Below are positions 43,310 through 53,064 of a stretch of 64,000 bases of DNA, one piece after another. Numbering within the stretch: the first letter of the stretch is position 1; the number at the start of each line of letters is the position of its first letter. The position numbers and the translations under genes are program-made. The stretch spans positions 1,798,001 through 1,862,000 of the forward strand of contig NZ_CP073766.1 in NCBI RefSeq assembly GCF_018255755.1, read 5' to 3'. The notes under the pieces are model-generated. The model was not told the origin of the DNA, ran no database searches, and saw only the letters and a program-made list of their open reading frames with translations. This DNA is from Chitinophaga sp. HK235 (GTDB lineage Bacteria; Bacteroidota; Bacteroidia; Chitinophagales; Chitinophagaceae).

Positions 43310-45910
43310 CTATAGTATTTCCACATATCCGTCTGTCCCATTGACCCGGATGCGCTGTCCGTCTTTGATCAGGCTGGTAGCATGCTCCACTCCTACCACC
43401 GCTGCCAGACCATATTCCCGCGCTATGACTGCCCCGTGGGTCATCAGGCCACCCACTTCGGTGACCAGGCCTTTTATAGCAACGAACAACGGTGTCCAGC
43501 TGGGATCTGTAAAGGAGGTCACCAATATATCTCCATCTTCCAGATCTGCATCTTCCATATTTAAAATAACACGTGCCCGTCCTTCTATTACTCCGGAAGA
43601 AACAGGCAGCCCCACAATAGCTCCCGCAGGGATATTTTCCCGTTTATACTTCCCCGTTACAATTTCACCATCAGATGTGATAACCCGTGGTGGCGTCAGT
43701 TTTTCATACCATTTGTACTCGTCTTTTCGTTTGCTGATGATCTGATAATCGAGTTTATTGGTGCGTACCACTTCATGAAATTCTTCAAAAGTGAGATAGT
43801 ATACATCTTCCTTTTCCTGAATAGTGCCGGCCTGCACGAGCTGTTCGGCTTCTTTCAGCAAAGCCTGCTTATAAACGAAATAATGATTAACAATGCTATA
43901 TTTTGGATACTCACGATAACCGCTAAAATTTCTGATCAGGTCGATCCTTCGTTTTGTTTCATCCACTTTTTGTTCCCCATCCGGCAATAGTTTCAATCGC
44001 TCCAGTAACGTTTGTTCTTTACGGAGAGCTTCCTGCAGTCCCTGCTCAAATTTCCGTTTGCTGGCACCAGGCTCAAAGTTTCTGATATTACTGAGAATCA
44101 TGGAAATGAGTGTGGTGGGCTTTTCGCGCCAACGCGGTTTAGTAATATCGATTTCTCCGGCACACCGCATTCCATACTTATCAAGATAAGCATAGAGCGT
44201 GTCCCGGATCTGCTGTCCACCCTCAAATTGAATCAGTTCATCCAGAAAGCTGTCTTCTTTTATATGCTGCAAATAGTCTACCACCTGGGGATAATGGCGA
44301 ATGACATCTGCGACATCCATCAGCGCCAGTCCCATTTCCGAAGTAATATTGTTGGGTACTGATTGGGAAAGTTTATCGGCTACATTTTTTTCATTTAACC
44401 ATTCATTCATTTTTTCATTGATCCATGCAGCAGCATTGATAGCAGCCATAATCACCCGCATATTCCCCGCCTCAAACATCGTCTTTCTGAGTCGCAGTAA
44501 GTCTTCCCGGATAAAATCAAATAACTCCGGTCCGGATTTCGTTTGGATGTTTTGTTTTAATGCTTCCAGCGATGTTTCACTGCACTTTATCAAATCAGCA
44601 ACGATGGCCGGATCATTTTCGATTGTTGCCTGAAGATCCAGCGCTGGGGCTCCCTGATGGTTTTTACCAGCCGGTTCCTTGTTCTCTTTTATAAAACCTT
44701 CCCGCTCCATGATGGTCATGAGCGCATCTTTTATAAGCGGATCGGATTGTCCGAGGGTATTAAACAAATTTTCCCGGCCAGCCGGCGAAGACAGATTCGG
44801 AGCCACATCAACAAACAATCTTCCTCCCGCGGTACGCATGCAGGCAGGCGTAAATAGCAGGTAAAAAGACAATCCCAGTGGTTTTATGGGATCCGTCATC
44901 ATTTGCTGATGCCCTACGGATACATAGACATGATTTTCGGAATCATTGGTTTCGGGGATCGGATATAAAGTAGTGATTGGCCGGCTCTGGACAATATAAC
45001 AGGTATCATCCGCCCAACACCATTCGATATCCTGAGGCCGGCCGAAATACGCTTCGATTTTTCTGCCTGTGTGCTCAAGCTGTAAAATCTGCTCATCCGT
45101 CAGGACCTGACTGTGCTGCCGCTCAGGCTCCATCTCCTGCTGTCGGGTGCCGCCCTCTTTGACTGCATAAACAGCCAGTTTCTTAGTGGATATCTTCTTA
45201 TCGGTTATCTTACCGCTACTCACTTTATAACTATCCGCATTCACCAGGCCGGAAACCAGTGCCTCTCCAAGCCCGAAGCCAGCATCAACAGACACCACCT
45301 TCCTGTTGGATGTGACGGGATCGGCGGTAAACAATATTCCTGCCGCCTGAGGAAAGACCATCTTCTGAATAACCACAGACAGGTATACTTTACGGTGATC
45401 GAAGCCCTGCTGAAGGCGGTAAGTCACCGCCCGCTCCGTAAACAGCGAGGCCCAGCACTTGCTGATATGCTGCAGGATGGCCGCTTTTCCGATGATGTTC
45501 AGATAGGTATCCTGCTGGCCTGCAAAAGAGGCCGTCGGCAAATCCTCTGCAGTGGCGCTGGACCGTACCGCATAGGCATTTTTTTCACCAAGCCGGAAAA
45601 GATGACGGGAGATCTCTTCAGCAATATCTTCAGGGATAGTTATTTCTTCAATGATGCTACGAAGCTCCCGGCTCAATTCAGCTATCTTATCCCGGTCTTC
45701 CACCTTTAGCGATGATAACTGATCCAGTAATTCGTATATGGATGGCGTTTCCTCCATGATCAGCCTAAAAGCCTCCGTGGAAATACAAAATCCATCCGGT
45801 ACCTGCACTCCTTCCATCCTGGAAAGCTCTCCCAGGTTCGCGCCCTTCCCCCCGACCATGGCCAACTTTGTCTTATCGACTTCCTGAAAACCAAGTATAT
45901 AGGAACTCAT
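43310..45910 (-). CDS. rph: Rifampicin phosphotransferase (PEP-utilising family)
   Basis: An 866-aa dikinase-like enzyme that inactivates rifamycins by transferring the beta-phosphate of ATP to the drug. The N-terminal ATP-binding domain shows MVGGKGANLGELSRM, NAYAVRSSATAEDLP and ASFAGQQDTYLN. The middle is the rifampicin-binding domain. The C-terminal swivelling domain has the phospho-His in GGLMTHGAVIARE at residue 825, the same position as in the characterised Listeria enzyme; length also matches (about 868 aa). It forms an ATGA-overlapping operon with a MarR repressor. A PEP synthase is an alternative, but the domain order and size fit rph. Confidence 0.9.
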   Translation of the reverse strand: MSSYILGFQEVDKTKLAMVGGKGANLGELSRMEGVQVPDGFCISTEAFRLIMEETPSIYELLDQLSSLKVEDRDKIAELSRELRSIIEEITIPEDIAEEISRHLFRLGEKNAYAVRSSATAEDLPTASFAGQQDTYLNIIGKAAILQHISKCWASLFTERAVTYRLQQGFDHRKVYLSVVIQKMVFPQAAGILFTADPVTSNRKVVSVDAGFGLGEALVSGLVNADSYKVSSGKITDKKISTKKLAVYAVKEGGTRQQEMEPERQHSQVLTDEQILQLEHTGRKIEAYFGRPQDIEWCWADDTCYIVQSRPITTLYPIPETNDSENHVYVSVGHQQMMTDPIKPLGLSFYLLFTPACMRTAGGRLFVDVAPNLSSPAGRENLFNTLGQSDPLIKDALMTIMEREGFIKENKEPAGKNHQGAPALDLQATIENDPAIVADLIKCSETSLEALKQNIQTKSGPELFDFIREDLLRLRKTMFEAGNMRVIMAAINAAAWINEKMNEWLNEKNVADKLSQSVPNNITSEMGLALMDVADVIRHYPQVVDYLQHIKEDSFLDELIQFEGGQQIRDTLYAYLDKYGMRCAGEIDITKPRWREKPTTLISMILSNIRNFEPGASKRKFEQGLQEALRKEQTLLERLKLLPDGEQKVDETKRRIDLIRNFSGYREYPKYSIVNHYFVYKQALLKEAEQLVQAGTIQEKEDVYYLTFEEFHEVVRTNKLDYQIISKRKDEYKWYEKLTPPRVITSDGEIVTGKYKRENIPAGAIVGLPVSSGVIEGRARVILNMEDADLEDGDILVTSFTDPSWTPLFVAIKGLVTEVGGLMTHGAVIAREYGLAAVVGVEHATSLIKDGQRIRVNGTDGYVEIL

Positions 45911-46359
45911 ATTTTTAGTTTATCTGTTGTTTCATTCATTATTTCGATTGCTTTTGAGAAGTAGGTTTCAAGCACCTTGACTTCCTTGCCGGAGAATGAA
46001 GCAATCAGTTTTTCTGACCTGTTACGGAATTCTTTATAAAGCGGCACTAAAAGCGCATTGATGTTATCCGTGTTGGGTTCAATGATAACCTTCCGTCTGT
46101 CGTTTTCAGCAAACTGCCTTTTTACCAGCTTTTTCTTTTCGAGCCTGTCTATCAAACCTGTAACAGCTCCCGTGGTCAGACCTGTTAAAGCCGCCAGCTC
46201 GCCTGCCGTCATTTGCCCTTTTTGTATTAAAAACCCTAAGTATTTGTGGTCAGTACCGGTGAGTCCTGCCTTCCGGGCGATGGCTTCGTGCATCTGAATA
46301 GAGGTGTATGCATGCAGCTGGCTCAGTTTCCTTATCTGTTTGAGCAGGTCTTTATCCAT
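45907..46359 (-). CDS. MarR-family transcriptional regulator
   Basis: A 150-aa winged-helix regulator. The HTH reads GELAALTGLTTGAVTGLIDRLEKKKLVKR, followed by the typical wing FAENDRRKVIIEPN (given in short parts). It is the first gene of the MarR-rph operon, its stop overlapping the rph start (ATGA). A perfect palindrome lies just upstream of its start codon, so autoregulated repression relieved by an antibiotic ligand is the simplest model; the ligand is not proven. Confidence 0.9.
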   Translation of the reverse strand: MDKDLLKQIRKLSQLHAYTSIQMHEAIARKAGLTGTDHKYLGFLIQKGQMTAGELAALTGLTTGAVTGLIDRLEKKKLVKRQFAENDRRKVIIEPNTDNINALLVPLYKEFRNRSEKLIASFSGKEVKVLETYFSKAIEIMNETTDKLKI

Positions 46360-46379
46360 TTTATGTCTTATTAACTAAA

Positions 46380-46398
46380 TATCTTAGTTACTAAGATA
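46380..46398. promoter_or_regulatory. Palindromic MarR operator upstream of the rph operon
   Basis: TATCTTAGTTACTAAGATA is a perfect 9-bp inverted repeat around a single centre base. It starts about 20 bp upstream of the MarR start codon. An overlapping palindrome TAACTAA/TTAGTTA (46372-46378 with 46384-46390) suggests a compound site. The location and symmetry fit the typical MarR dimer operator. Confidence 0.75.
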
Positions 46399-46579
46399 AT
46401 ATTAATTTTGAAAGATGTCCAAATAATTTTGGAGGTTTTGAGGATTTATTCCACTATGTATCCTGGCTAGTCTTCCGAATGTATCAGTTTTGCAGTATTA
46501 GAAGCCCCACTTAAGAGTCAGTATTTTTTTTGTAGGTTTAAACTGCTATTAGAACAGGGTACTTTACAGTCCGAACATT

Positions 46580-46846
46580 CTATTTACGCTCTAAGTACAA
46601 TTGCATTATTTTTTCTACGATTTTATTAAGGGCGTATTTGTGTTCATTATTTTCTTTGTCGTAACCAACCTCTAAATTATTGATTAAAATGTTCTCCAAA
46701 CAAACAGTTAAATCCCTTTTGCTTTTAATGTCTTTTAGTATTAATGGGATATACCTTTTATACTCGTCTTTCGCGATATTTTCACCTACGCCAAGAGGAT
46801 CCCATTCAGCTAAAATATGATTTACACCTTCAATAATATTCTTCAT
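46580..46846 (-). CDS. DUF1871-like small protein
   Basis: An 88-aa protein. The segment INHILAEWDPLGVG (as VNHILAEWDPLGVG here) with a following DEYKRYIPLIL resembles the DUF1871 family of small helical proteins with unknown function. The C-terminal part is charged and helical. It stands alone between the MarR operon and the FAD monooxygenase gene. No role can be inferred from context. Confidence 0.6.
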   Translation of the reverse strand: MKNIIEGVNHILAEWDPLGVGENIAKDEYKRYIPLILKDIKSKRDLTVCLENILINNLEVGYDKENNEHKYALNKIVEKIMQLYLERK

Positions 46847-46909
46847 TTTTCTTTACTATTTAAAGCGGTTTATGGTAGGTAAAGTAGCGTTACACTGCCT
46901 TCAGCTTGT

Positions 46910-48484
46910 TTAACACCTGATCCCCACGTTACAAACAAACCAGCGATCAACAGCCTTTTGAAATTCACTGTAATCCGGATCGTTGTCAGAAGCCCAGGCA
47001 ACAATCCCATCAGGACGTACCAGCAGCGCGCTTACCCCTAACCGGTCTTTTACACTGCCTGAAATATACCTGATTTGATCAGCATATTCACGCGCCAGCG
47101 TTTTAAGCGAAGCATTCATATCAAAATCAAGCAGTATCCCCTGACCATCGCGCATTAACTCACCAATCCTGGTACCGTCTTCGAACTCAAAGTTGGGAAC
47201 ACTGCGGCCTGTCAGCGGATGATCGCCACCGAAAGGATAGTGAGTGAAAATACCCCATACCCTTCCTGCAATATAGGTGGCGCCATCGCGTGTATTCATC
47301 AGGTCGCGGACAATTGCATTCAGCGCGCGGGCAGGTGGTTCAGGTTTCATGATGGCTACCTGGGCGCGCGACCAATCCAGCACCTGCACACCAATGGGAT
47401 GTCGTTCAGTATGATAACTATCCAGCAAAGTTTCCGGTGCTCTCTTTTGGATGGTTGCTGCGAGCTTCCAGCCCAGATTCATGGCGTCACCCAGACCGAG
47501 GTTAAGCCCCTGGCCACCCAACGGCGAATGAATATGCGCGGCATCACCCGCTAAAAGTATCCGTCCGTTGCGGTAAGCTGTGGCCTGCCGTGCCCGGTCA
47601 GTCCATGTAGTCGCGATATGCAGAGCGTTGATAGTAACATCTGTATTCGAGATACGGCGTAAAACCTCCTGCACATGTTCAAGTGTGATTGGCATATCTC
47701 TATTATGAAATGCTCCTCCATCAAAATCCTGTATTATCACATAACCTGGCTGCGATTGCAGATACATACCTGTTGCTGTGAGATTGCGGCCAGGGCTGAG
47801 TTTCTCCGGGTCTGCAATATCCATTAGTGTAGAGTAACCGGTAAATTCCGGCTCTGTACCGGCGAATTCGAAGCCGCCCATCTTACGGACAACGCTGCGG
47901 CTACCATCACAACCTACGAGCCATTGACCTTTAAAAGACTGATCACCTGCCAGAACAGCCACCCCATCCCCGGTTTGATGGAAGTCTGTAATGGCAAAAC
48001 CGCGCCTGATGTGTACGCCCAGGGCTTCTGCGCGGCGGGCCAGCACAGATTCCAGCTCCTCCATTTCAGACAATAAAGTGGTGTCGGTCGAGCCCGGCAG
48101 GCGATACTTCCATTGTGAGGTATCAATATTGTCGAAATGAAATGGAATGCCGGCGAAGTGTCCGGCCTGACGACGGAGTGGTGGTTCTTGCCCGTTAGTT
48201 GGGCTGCTATGGGGATTTTTAACGCGTTTGGGTACTTCCAGTTCATTTAACAACCCGCGACGATAAAGCGCTTCAACAGTGGGCGCCGAGAGCCCCCGCA
48301 TTCCAAAGGGAAGTTGTTTTAATGGTGAGTGCGGATGCTCCGCTTTTTCGAGTATCAGGACAGAACAGTGAGCCAGGGCCAGTTCACAGGCGAGGAATAA
48401 TCCTACAGGCCCTGCACCGGAAATGATTACATCGTAAATAGCATTATTTTGTGCAGACTCCGTGTTTTCAAGTGTTACTTTCAT
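46910..48484 (-). CDS. FAD-dependent aromatic-ring monooxygenase
   Basis: A 524-aa class A flavoprotein hydroxylase. The N-terminal Rossmann motif GAGPVGLFLACELA, the DG motif VGCDGSRSVVRKM and the second FAD motif GDAAHIHSPLGGQGLNLGLGDA are all present, and the C-terminal thioredoxin-like end is of the PheA/TfdB-type length. It hydroxylates an aromatic compound, natural product or drug using NAD(P)H. The start at 48484 is chosen because it gives a normal N-terminus before the Rossmann motif. It follows an AraC regulator by 72 bp on the same strand and is near, but not in, the rph operon, so a link to rifamycin resistance is only possible. Confidence 0.85.
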   Translation of the reverse strand: MKVTLENTESAQNNAIYDVIISGAGPVGLFLACELALAHCSVLILEKAEHPHSPLKQLPFGMRGLSAPTVEALYRRGLLNELEVPKRVKNPHSSPTNGQEPPLRRQAGHFAGIPFHFDNIDTSQWKYRLPGSTDTTLLSEMEELESVLARRAEALGVHIRRGFAITDFHQTGDGVAVLAGDQSFKGQWLVGCDGSRSVVRKMGGFEFAGTEPEFTGYSTLMDIADPEKLSPGRNLTATGMYLQSQPGYVIIQDFDGGAFHNRDMPITLEHVQEVLRRISNTDVTINALHIATTWTDRARQATAYRNGRILLAGDAAHIHSPLGGQGLNLGLGDAMNLGWKLAATIQKRAPETLLDSYHTERHPIGVQVLDWSRAQVAIMKPEPPARALNAIVRDLMNTRDGATYIAGRVWGIFTHYPFGGDHPLTGRSVPNFEFEDGTRIGELMRDGQGILLDFDMNASLKTLAREYADQIRYISGSVKDRLGVSALLVRPDGIVAWASDNDPDYSEFQKAVDRWFVCNVGIRC

Positions 48485-48556
48485 ATAGCATGATTGAAAC
48501 ACAAAATTCCGGAATGTGCTTACAGTAAACTTGTATAAACACGACAAAATCGTTGT

Positions 48557-49357
48557 TTACAGTTTGTTTTCCTTTCTTGCTTTTCGGGCGAATGCCGCTG
48601 GCGTAGTGCCGCTGTAGCGTTTGAACTCCCTGCTTAGGTGGGCCTGGTCCGTATAGCCGAGCTCGTGAGCCAGGCCGGCAATATTGGAATCCGGATAAAG
48701 CCATAAATGGTTTCGTATCTGCTCAAAGCGTATCAGACCGGACACATCTTTAACAGTATAGCCGGAAAAATGCTTAAACTTCCTTTCCAGTGTACGAACC
48801 GTCGCATGAGCTGCCACCGCCACCTGGCTTACCGGCAGGCCGCCGTTTGCTTCTCTCATAGCAACTCCCGCTTTGAATAATGTATTGTCAATAACCATCT
48901 GCGACCGAACATGCAGGAAGTACTGTTTTACCTCAGCCAGTGCATCCTCTATCCTGCCCTCCTGCACATACTTATTCAATGTGGGTTGAAGCAGGGCGAC
49001 AGGATGCTTCAATATATGCACGCCGTCCCTACCGGAGGGAAGTCCGAGCAAATCAAACACGGTCCATGGAAAACACCTGATACCAATGATATCCAAACGA
49101 TTTTTTGCATTTATAGTAACGGGCTGATTAAGCAGTCCCATTATAAACGGCGATGGCATTGGCTGCAAACATCCATTGTAAGAAATACTGCAGGCATCTC
49201 CGAAATGAAAAATAATTTCAGCATAACCGTCAGGCAGTACTTCAAAACCTGATGGTTCTTCTCCAAAGTCTTCACTGTTGTACCAAAAGCACTTTATGAT
49301 ATCCCGTAGCTCCTCAGGCGGTTCAAATTCCTGGTGCTGCATTTTGAAAGATCGCAT
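48557..49357 (-). CDS. AraC-family regulator (DUF6597-type N-terminus)
   Basis: A regulator of 261-266 aa; either the ATG at 49357 or the one at 49342 could be used. The N-terminal sensor (FEPPEELRDIIKCFWYNSED, VLPDGYAEIIFHFGD) resembles the DUF6597 sensor of Bacteroidota and actinobacterial AraC proteins. The C-terminus has AGLAHELGYTDQAHLSREFKRYSGTTPAAF, the typical AraC second HTH (given in short parts). It lies upstream of the FAD monooxygenase on the same strand and may control it. Confidence 0.85.
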   Translation of the reverse strand: MRSFKMQHQEFEPPEELRDIIKCFWYNSEDFGEEPSGFEVLPDGYAEIIFHFGDACSISYNGCLQPMPSPFIMGLLNQPVTINAKNRLDIIGIRCFPWTVFDLLGLPSGRDGVHILKHPVALLQPTLNKYVQEGRIEDALAEVKQYFLHVRSQMVIDNTLFKAGVAMREANGGLPVSQVAVAAHATVRTLERKFKHFSGYTVKDVSGLIRFEQIRNHLWLYPDSNIAGLAHELGYTDQAHLSREFKRYSGTTPAAFARKARKENKL

Positions 49358-49798
49358 ATCTGGGATGTATTATATAAACATGAAGGTAAGTAAAGATGTA
49401 TTTCCGCAGGCTAATTTTTTATTTATGAACGTACTCCACCGCTGCTCATTTCCCTACAAAAGGGATAGAGCAATGCAATAAAATTACGTGCAGAATAGCG
49501 GATTCATGAAAGCTGATTTACCAACTGTAATATGATATCAGTGATGAAATGATGAATTGATAATTTATGAAAACAATGATGGATTTTATCTATATTTTAT
49601 TATCTTTATTTAGATGAACGATAGACCTGTAGCCCAGTTTGCGACCCAATTGCAGTAAACTAATCCGATGCCACGAAGATCAACTACATGAGACCCTGAT
49701 AAACAATCCATTTTTTTATTTCAACGAAAAACCCAAGACGATTATGACTCAAGCATAATGACCGGACCCTCTATATTTTTCAACCAAATCTAAACCAC
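49358..49798. other. Divergent intergenic region before the second SusC gene
   Basis: No gene is supported in this AT-rich stretch. It is the shared upstream region of the AraC gene (minus) and the SusC gene (plus). A possible -7 element TATCTTTA at 49601-49608 has no clear -33 partner, so a promoter is likely but not located. Confidence 0.5.
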
Positions 49799-52700
49799 AT
49801 GAAAAAGACTTTGTGTCTTATTGCCATTCTCATGGCAATCAATTTCCTATTGTCTGCACAGCAACGGCAGATAACCGGAAAAGTGACCGGGAACAATGCA
49901 CCTGTTCCATTTGCCAGCGTTCAGCTCAAAGGTGCTACTACCGGCGCGATTACAGACCAGCAGGGAAATTTCAAGCTATCTGTACCAGGTAAGGATGCCG
50001 TACTGGTAGTCCGAAGTATCGGTTACCTGTTGAAAGAAATACCTGTGGGAGATGCCGCCAGTATCAACATTGAACTGCAACCCGATGACAAGACCATGCA
50101 GGAAGTAGTAGTTACTGCGCTCAACGTAAAAAGGGAAAAGAAATCACTTGGATACTCCGTACAGGAAGTAAAAGGTGCGGATCTTACGCAGTCGAAAGAC
50201 CCCAACTTTATCAACTCACTCAGTGGAAAGGTAGCAGGTATACAGGTTACAGGCTCCTCCGGTAATATGGGAGGATCTGCCAGGATCACTATCCGCGGTA
50301 TCAATTCAATCTTCGGAAACAATAACCCGCTGTTCGTAGTAGATGGTGTTCCGATGGATAACAGTTTCTTTACCGGCAACAACCCAACCAGCGCCATTGA
50401 CCAGGAACGCGGCCGTGGCGGATACGACTATGGCAATGCCATACAGGATATCAATCCCAATGATATCGAATCGTTGTCTGTACTCAAAGGTGCGGCAGCA
50501 TCTGCATTGTACGGTACCCGTGGTTCCAACGGTGTGATTGCCATCACCACCAAAAAGTCCAAATCAGGTATTGCCAGCGGTATTGGCGTCACCTACAACT
50601 TTGGTGCACAGATGGAAAAAGTATACATCATGCCCAAATACCAGAATGAATACGGTGGTGGTTATAATTTCACCAAACTATATGTAAATGAACATCCGGA
50701 AGGATTCAAAGATGGTAAAGCCACTTATAATGATAATGATGGCAAAGGCCCGTATGATCTCGTTCCCGATTATGAACCCGATGTTTCATGGGGTCCCAAA
50801 ATGGATGGCAGACTGGTTCGTCACTGGTGGTCATGGGATAAAGACAAACAAAACCCTGATTTCGGTGTAGCAGCGCCCTGGGAACCACATCCCAACAACA
50901 ACCGCAGTTTCTTCGAAACCGGCCTGACACTCACCAACAGTGTAGCCGTTTCCGGTAGTAATGAAAAAGGTGCTTTCAGACTGGCCTATACCAACCTGGA
51001 TCAGAAATTTGTCTTGCCCAACTCCCGGCTTAAACGCAATTCCCTCAGCTTCAACGGTAACTATGCCATATCCAGCCGGCTGGAAGCCTTTATAGGCGTT
51101 AACTACGCAGGCACCAACGCACTTGGCAGACCCGGCACCGGCTATCACGGAAGGAATGTAATGCAGGGATTCACCGAATTCGGGCACCGCGACTGGGACA
51201 TGGAGAAGATGAAAGATTATGCCTATGCATATGATGGTTCCCAACGTTCATGGAACCGGGGTGCATGGGACGATCAGCCTCCCAGGTATACCGACAACCC
51301 CTACTGGACCAGGTATAAGAACTATGAGACAGACCGGCGCGACCGCGTATTCGGGAATGCAGGTATCAACTTCAAAATCACAGACTATCTTTCCGTCACC
51401 GGTAAATTTATGACTGACTTCTATACAGACAGCCGGCAGGAAAGAGTAGCGATCGGTACACAGGGAATCCCCTCCTATATCGAAGCAACGCGATTTGTAA
51501 AAGAGAACAACTACGAAGGTCGTATCAATTTCAATAAGCCAATCGGTACCCACTTCTCCCTGTCTGCCTTTGCTGGTCTCAACAGAAGGGAGAACTATCT
51601 GAAATTCACAGGCGGAGAGAGTAAAGACGGATTAAATATTGATGGCTGGTATAACCTCGCCAACTCCCGGCAGCCCGCCCGGGCATATGACCATGTGGAA
51701 AAACTGCGTGAAAATGCCGTTTTTGGCAGTGCTTCGCTGGGGTACCAGGGTATGCTATACCTCGATGTCACCGGCAGGAATGAGTGGTCCAGTACATTGC
51801 CTGCTGCCCACAATTCCTACTTCTTCCCATCAGTATCCGGGTCATTTGTATTCTCTGAAATAAAAAACCTGAAAAACGCCCCCTGGTTGTCTTTTGGTAA
51901 ACTCAGGCTGGGATGGGCACAGGTAGGTAAAGGTACTATTCCGTATAGTACAGCGCTGGCCTATCTGGCAGAAGAGAACTTCGGTTCCACCGCCAATATT
52001 ACCGTACCAGACCAGCTGAATAATGCGAATATCAGACCCGAGATCACCACAGAAGTAGAAGCAGGTCTTGAATTACGTTTCCTGCATAACAGGCTGGGTG
52101 TAGATCTCAGCGTATACGACAAAAAGTCAAAAGACCAGATCATACCACTGACCATATCTGCCTCTTCCGGATATACCACCGCGATCATCAATGCAGGGCT
52201 GATCAGGAATAAGGGTTTTGAACTGGCGCTAACCGGAACGCCCCTACGTACCAAAAGCGGGTTCACCTGGGACCTTGGTTTTAACATAGCCCGTAACAGG
52301 AATAAAATCGAAAAGCTGTACGACGATCCCGCCAAAGGTATCCGGGTCACCAACCTGCTGCTTGCCAATGCGCCCTTTGCCGTAACCGTGAATGCCCGCG
52401 AAGGGGAAGCATATGGCTCTATCGTTGGTTATGCGGTTAAACGGGACGCCAACGGCAACAAGCTTGTAGGTGCCGACGGTTTCTATATCAGGGCCGACAA
52501 ACAGTCTGTACTCGGCAATGCACTACCTGACTATACCGGCGGATTCTCCTCTATATTCAGTTATAAAGGTATCTCGCTGGGTGTCAACTTTGATTTCCAG
52601 ATAGGTGGAAAATATTTCTCCACTACAACCATGTTCGGCCGTCAGTCCGGTCTGCTGGCTGAAACAGCCGAAAACGGTATCAGGGAAAAAGGTACTGTAG

Positions 52701-53053
52701 CAGAAGGATACACAGAAGACGGCAAGGTAAATACCAAAGTAATATCTGCTTATGATCATTTTAATAACAACAACGGATATGTGGTGCAGGAACTCGATAT
52801 GTGGGACGCAGGTTATCTCTACCTGAAAGAGATCAACCTCGGGTACACTTTTGAAAAATCATTTGTATCCGCATTAAGGATGCAGCACCTGCGCCTTTCA
52901 TTCTCCGCCAGGAATGTATGGCTGATCAGTAGCTCCAATCCGCATCTCGATCCTACCAACCTGGCCATATCCGCCGGTAACGTACAGGGAATTGAAGCCG
53001 CTGCCCTCCCCTCTGTGCGTTCTTTCGGTGTTAACTTATCCGTTTCCTTCTAA
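49799..53053 (+). CDS. SusC/RagA-family TonB-linked transporter, second locus
   Basis: A 1084-aa outer-membrane importer. A signal peptide is followed by a regulatory-like domain (QITGKVTGNNAPVPFASVQLKG), the signature EVVVTALNVKREKKSLGYSVQ, a plug (NNPLFVVDGVPMDNS, ALYGTRGSNGVIAITTK) and a long barrel with an aromatic terminus. It partners with the SusD gene 11 bp downstream. Unlike the first locus, no glycosidase or regulator accompanies it, so its cargo may be a peptide, glycan or other nutrient. The biosynthetic cluster begins downstream on the other strand, which makes import of its own product possible but unsupported. Confidence 0.95.
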   Translation: MKKTLCLIAILMAINFLLSAQQRQITGKVTGNNAPVPFASVQLKGATTGAITDQQGNFKLSVPGKDAVLVVRSIGYLLKEIPVGDAASINIELQPDDKTMQEVVVTALNVKREKKSLGYSVQEVKGADLTQSKDPNFINSLSGKVAGIQVTGSSGNMGGSARITIRGINSIFGNNNPLFVVDGVPMDNSFFTGNNPTSAIDQERGRGGYDYGNAIQDINPNDIESLSVLKGAAASALYGTRGSNGVIAITTKKSKSGIASGIGVTYNFGAQMEKVYIMPKYQNEYGGGYNFTKLYVNEHPEGFKDGKATYNDNDGKGPYDLVPDYEPDVSWGPKMDGRLVRHWWSWDKDKQNPDFGVAAPWEPHPNNNRSFFETGLTLTNSVAVSGSNEKGAFRLAYTNLDQKFVLPNSRLKRNSLSFNGNYAISSRLEAFIGVNYAGTNALGRPGTGYHGRNVMQGFTEFGHRDWDMEKMKDYAYAYDGSQRSWNRGAWDDQPPRYTDNPYWTRYKNYETDRRDRVFGNAGINFKITDYLSVTGKFMTDFYTDSRQERVAIGTQGIPSYIEATRFVKENNYEGRINFNKPIGTHFSLSAFAGLNRRENYLKFTGGESKDGLNIDGWYNLANSRQPARAYDHVEKLRENAVFGSASLGYQGMLYLDVTGRNEWSSTLPAAHNSYFFPSVSGSFVFSEIKNLKNAPWLSFGKLRLGWAQVGKGTIPYSTALAYLAEENFGSTANITVPDQLNNANIRPEITTEVEAGLELRFLHNRLGVDLSVYDKKSKDQIIPLTISASSGYTTAIINAGLIRNKGFELALTGTPLRTKSGFTWDLGFNIARNRNKIEKLYDDPAKGIRVTNLLLANAPFAVTVNAREGEAYGSIVGYAVKRDANGNKLVGADGFYIRADKQSVLGNALPDYTGGFSSIFSYKGISLGVNFDFQIGGKYFSTTTMFGRQSGLLAETAENGIREKGTVAEGYTEDGKVNTKVISAYDHFNNNNGYVVQELDMWDAGYLYLKEINLGYTFEKSFVSALRMQHLRLSFSARNVWLISSSNPHLDPTNLAISAGNVQGIEAAALPSVRSFGVNLSVSF

Positions 53054-53064
53054 AAAATTACGCC

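Noticed and set aside
43310..45910. Phosphoenolpyruvate synthase instead of rph
   Set aside because: The size, domain order, His825 and the MarR partner fit rph better.
46910..48484. Naming the FAD monooxygenase as a rifampicin monooxygenase (Rox)
   Set aside because: The FAD motifs are shared by the whole class, and proximity to rph is not enough evidence.
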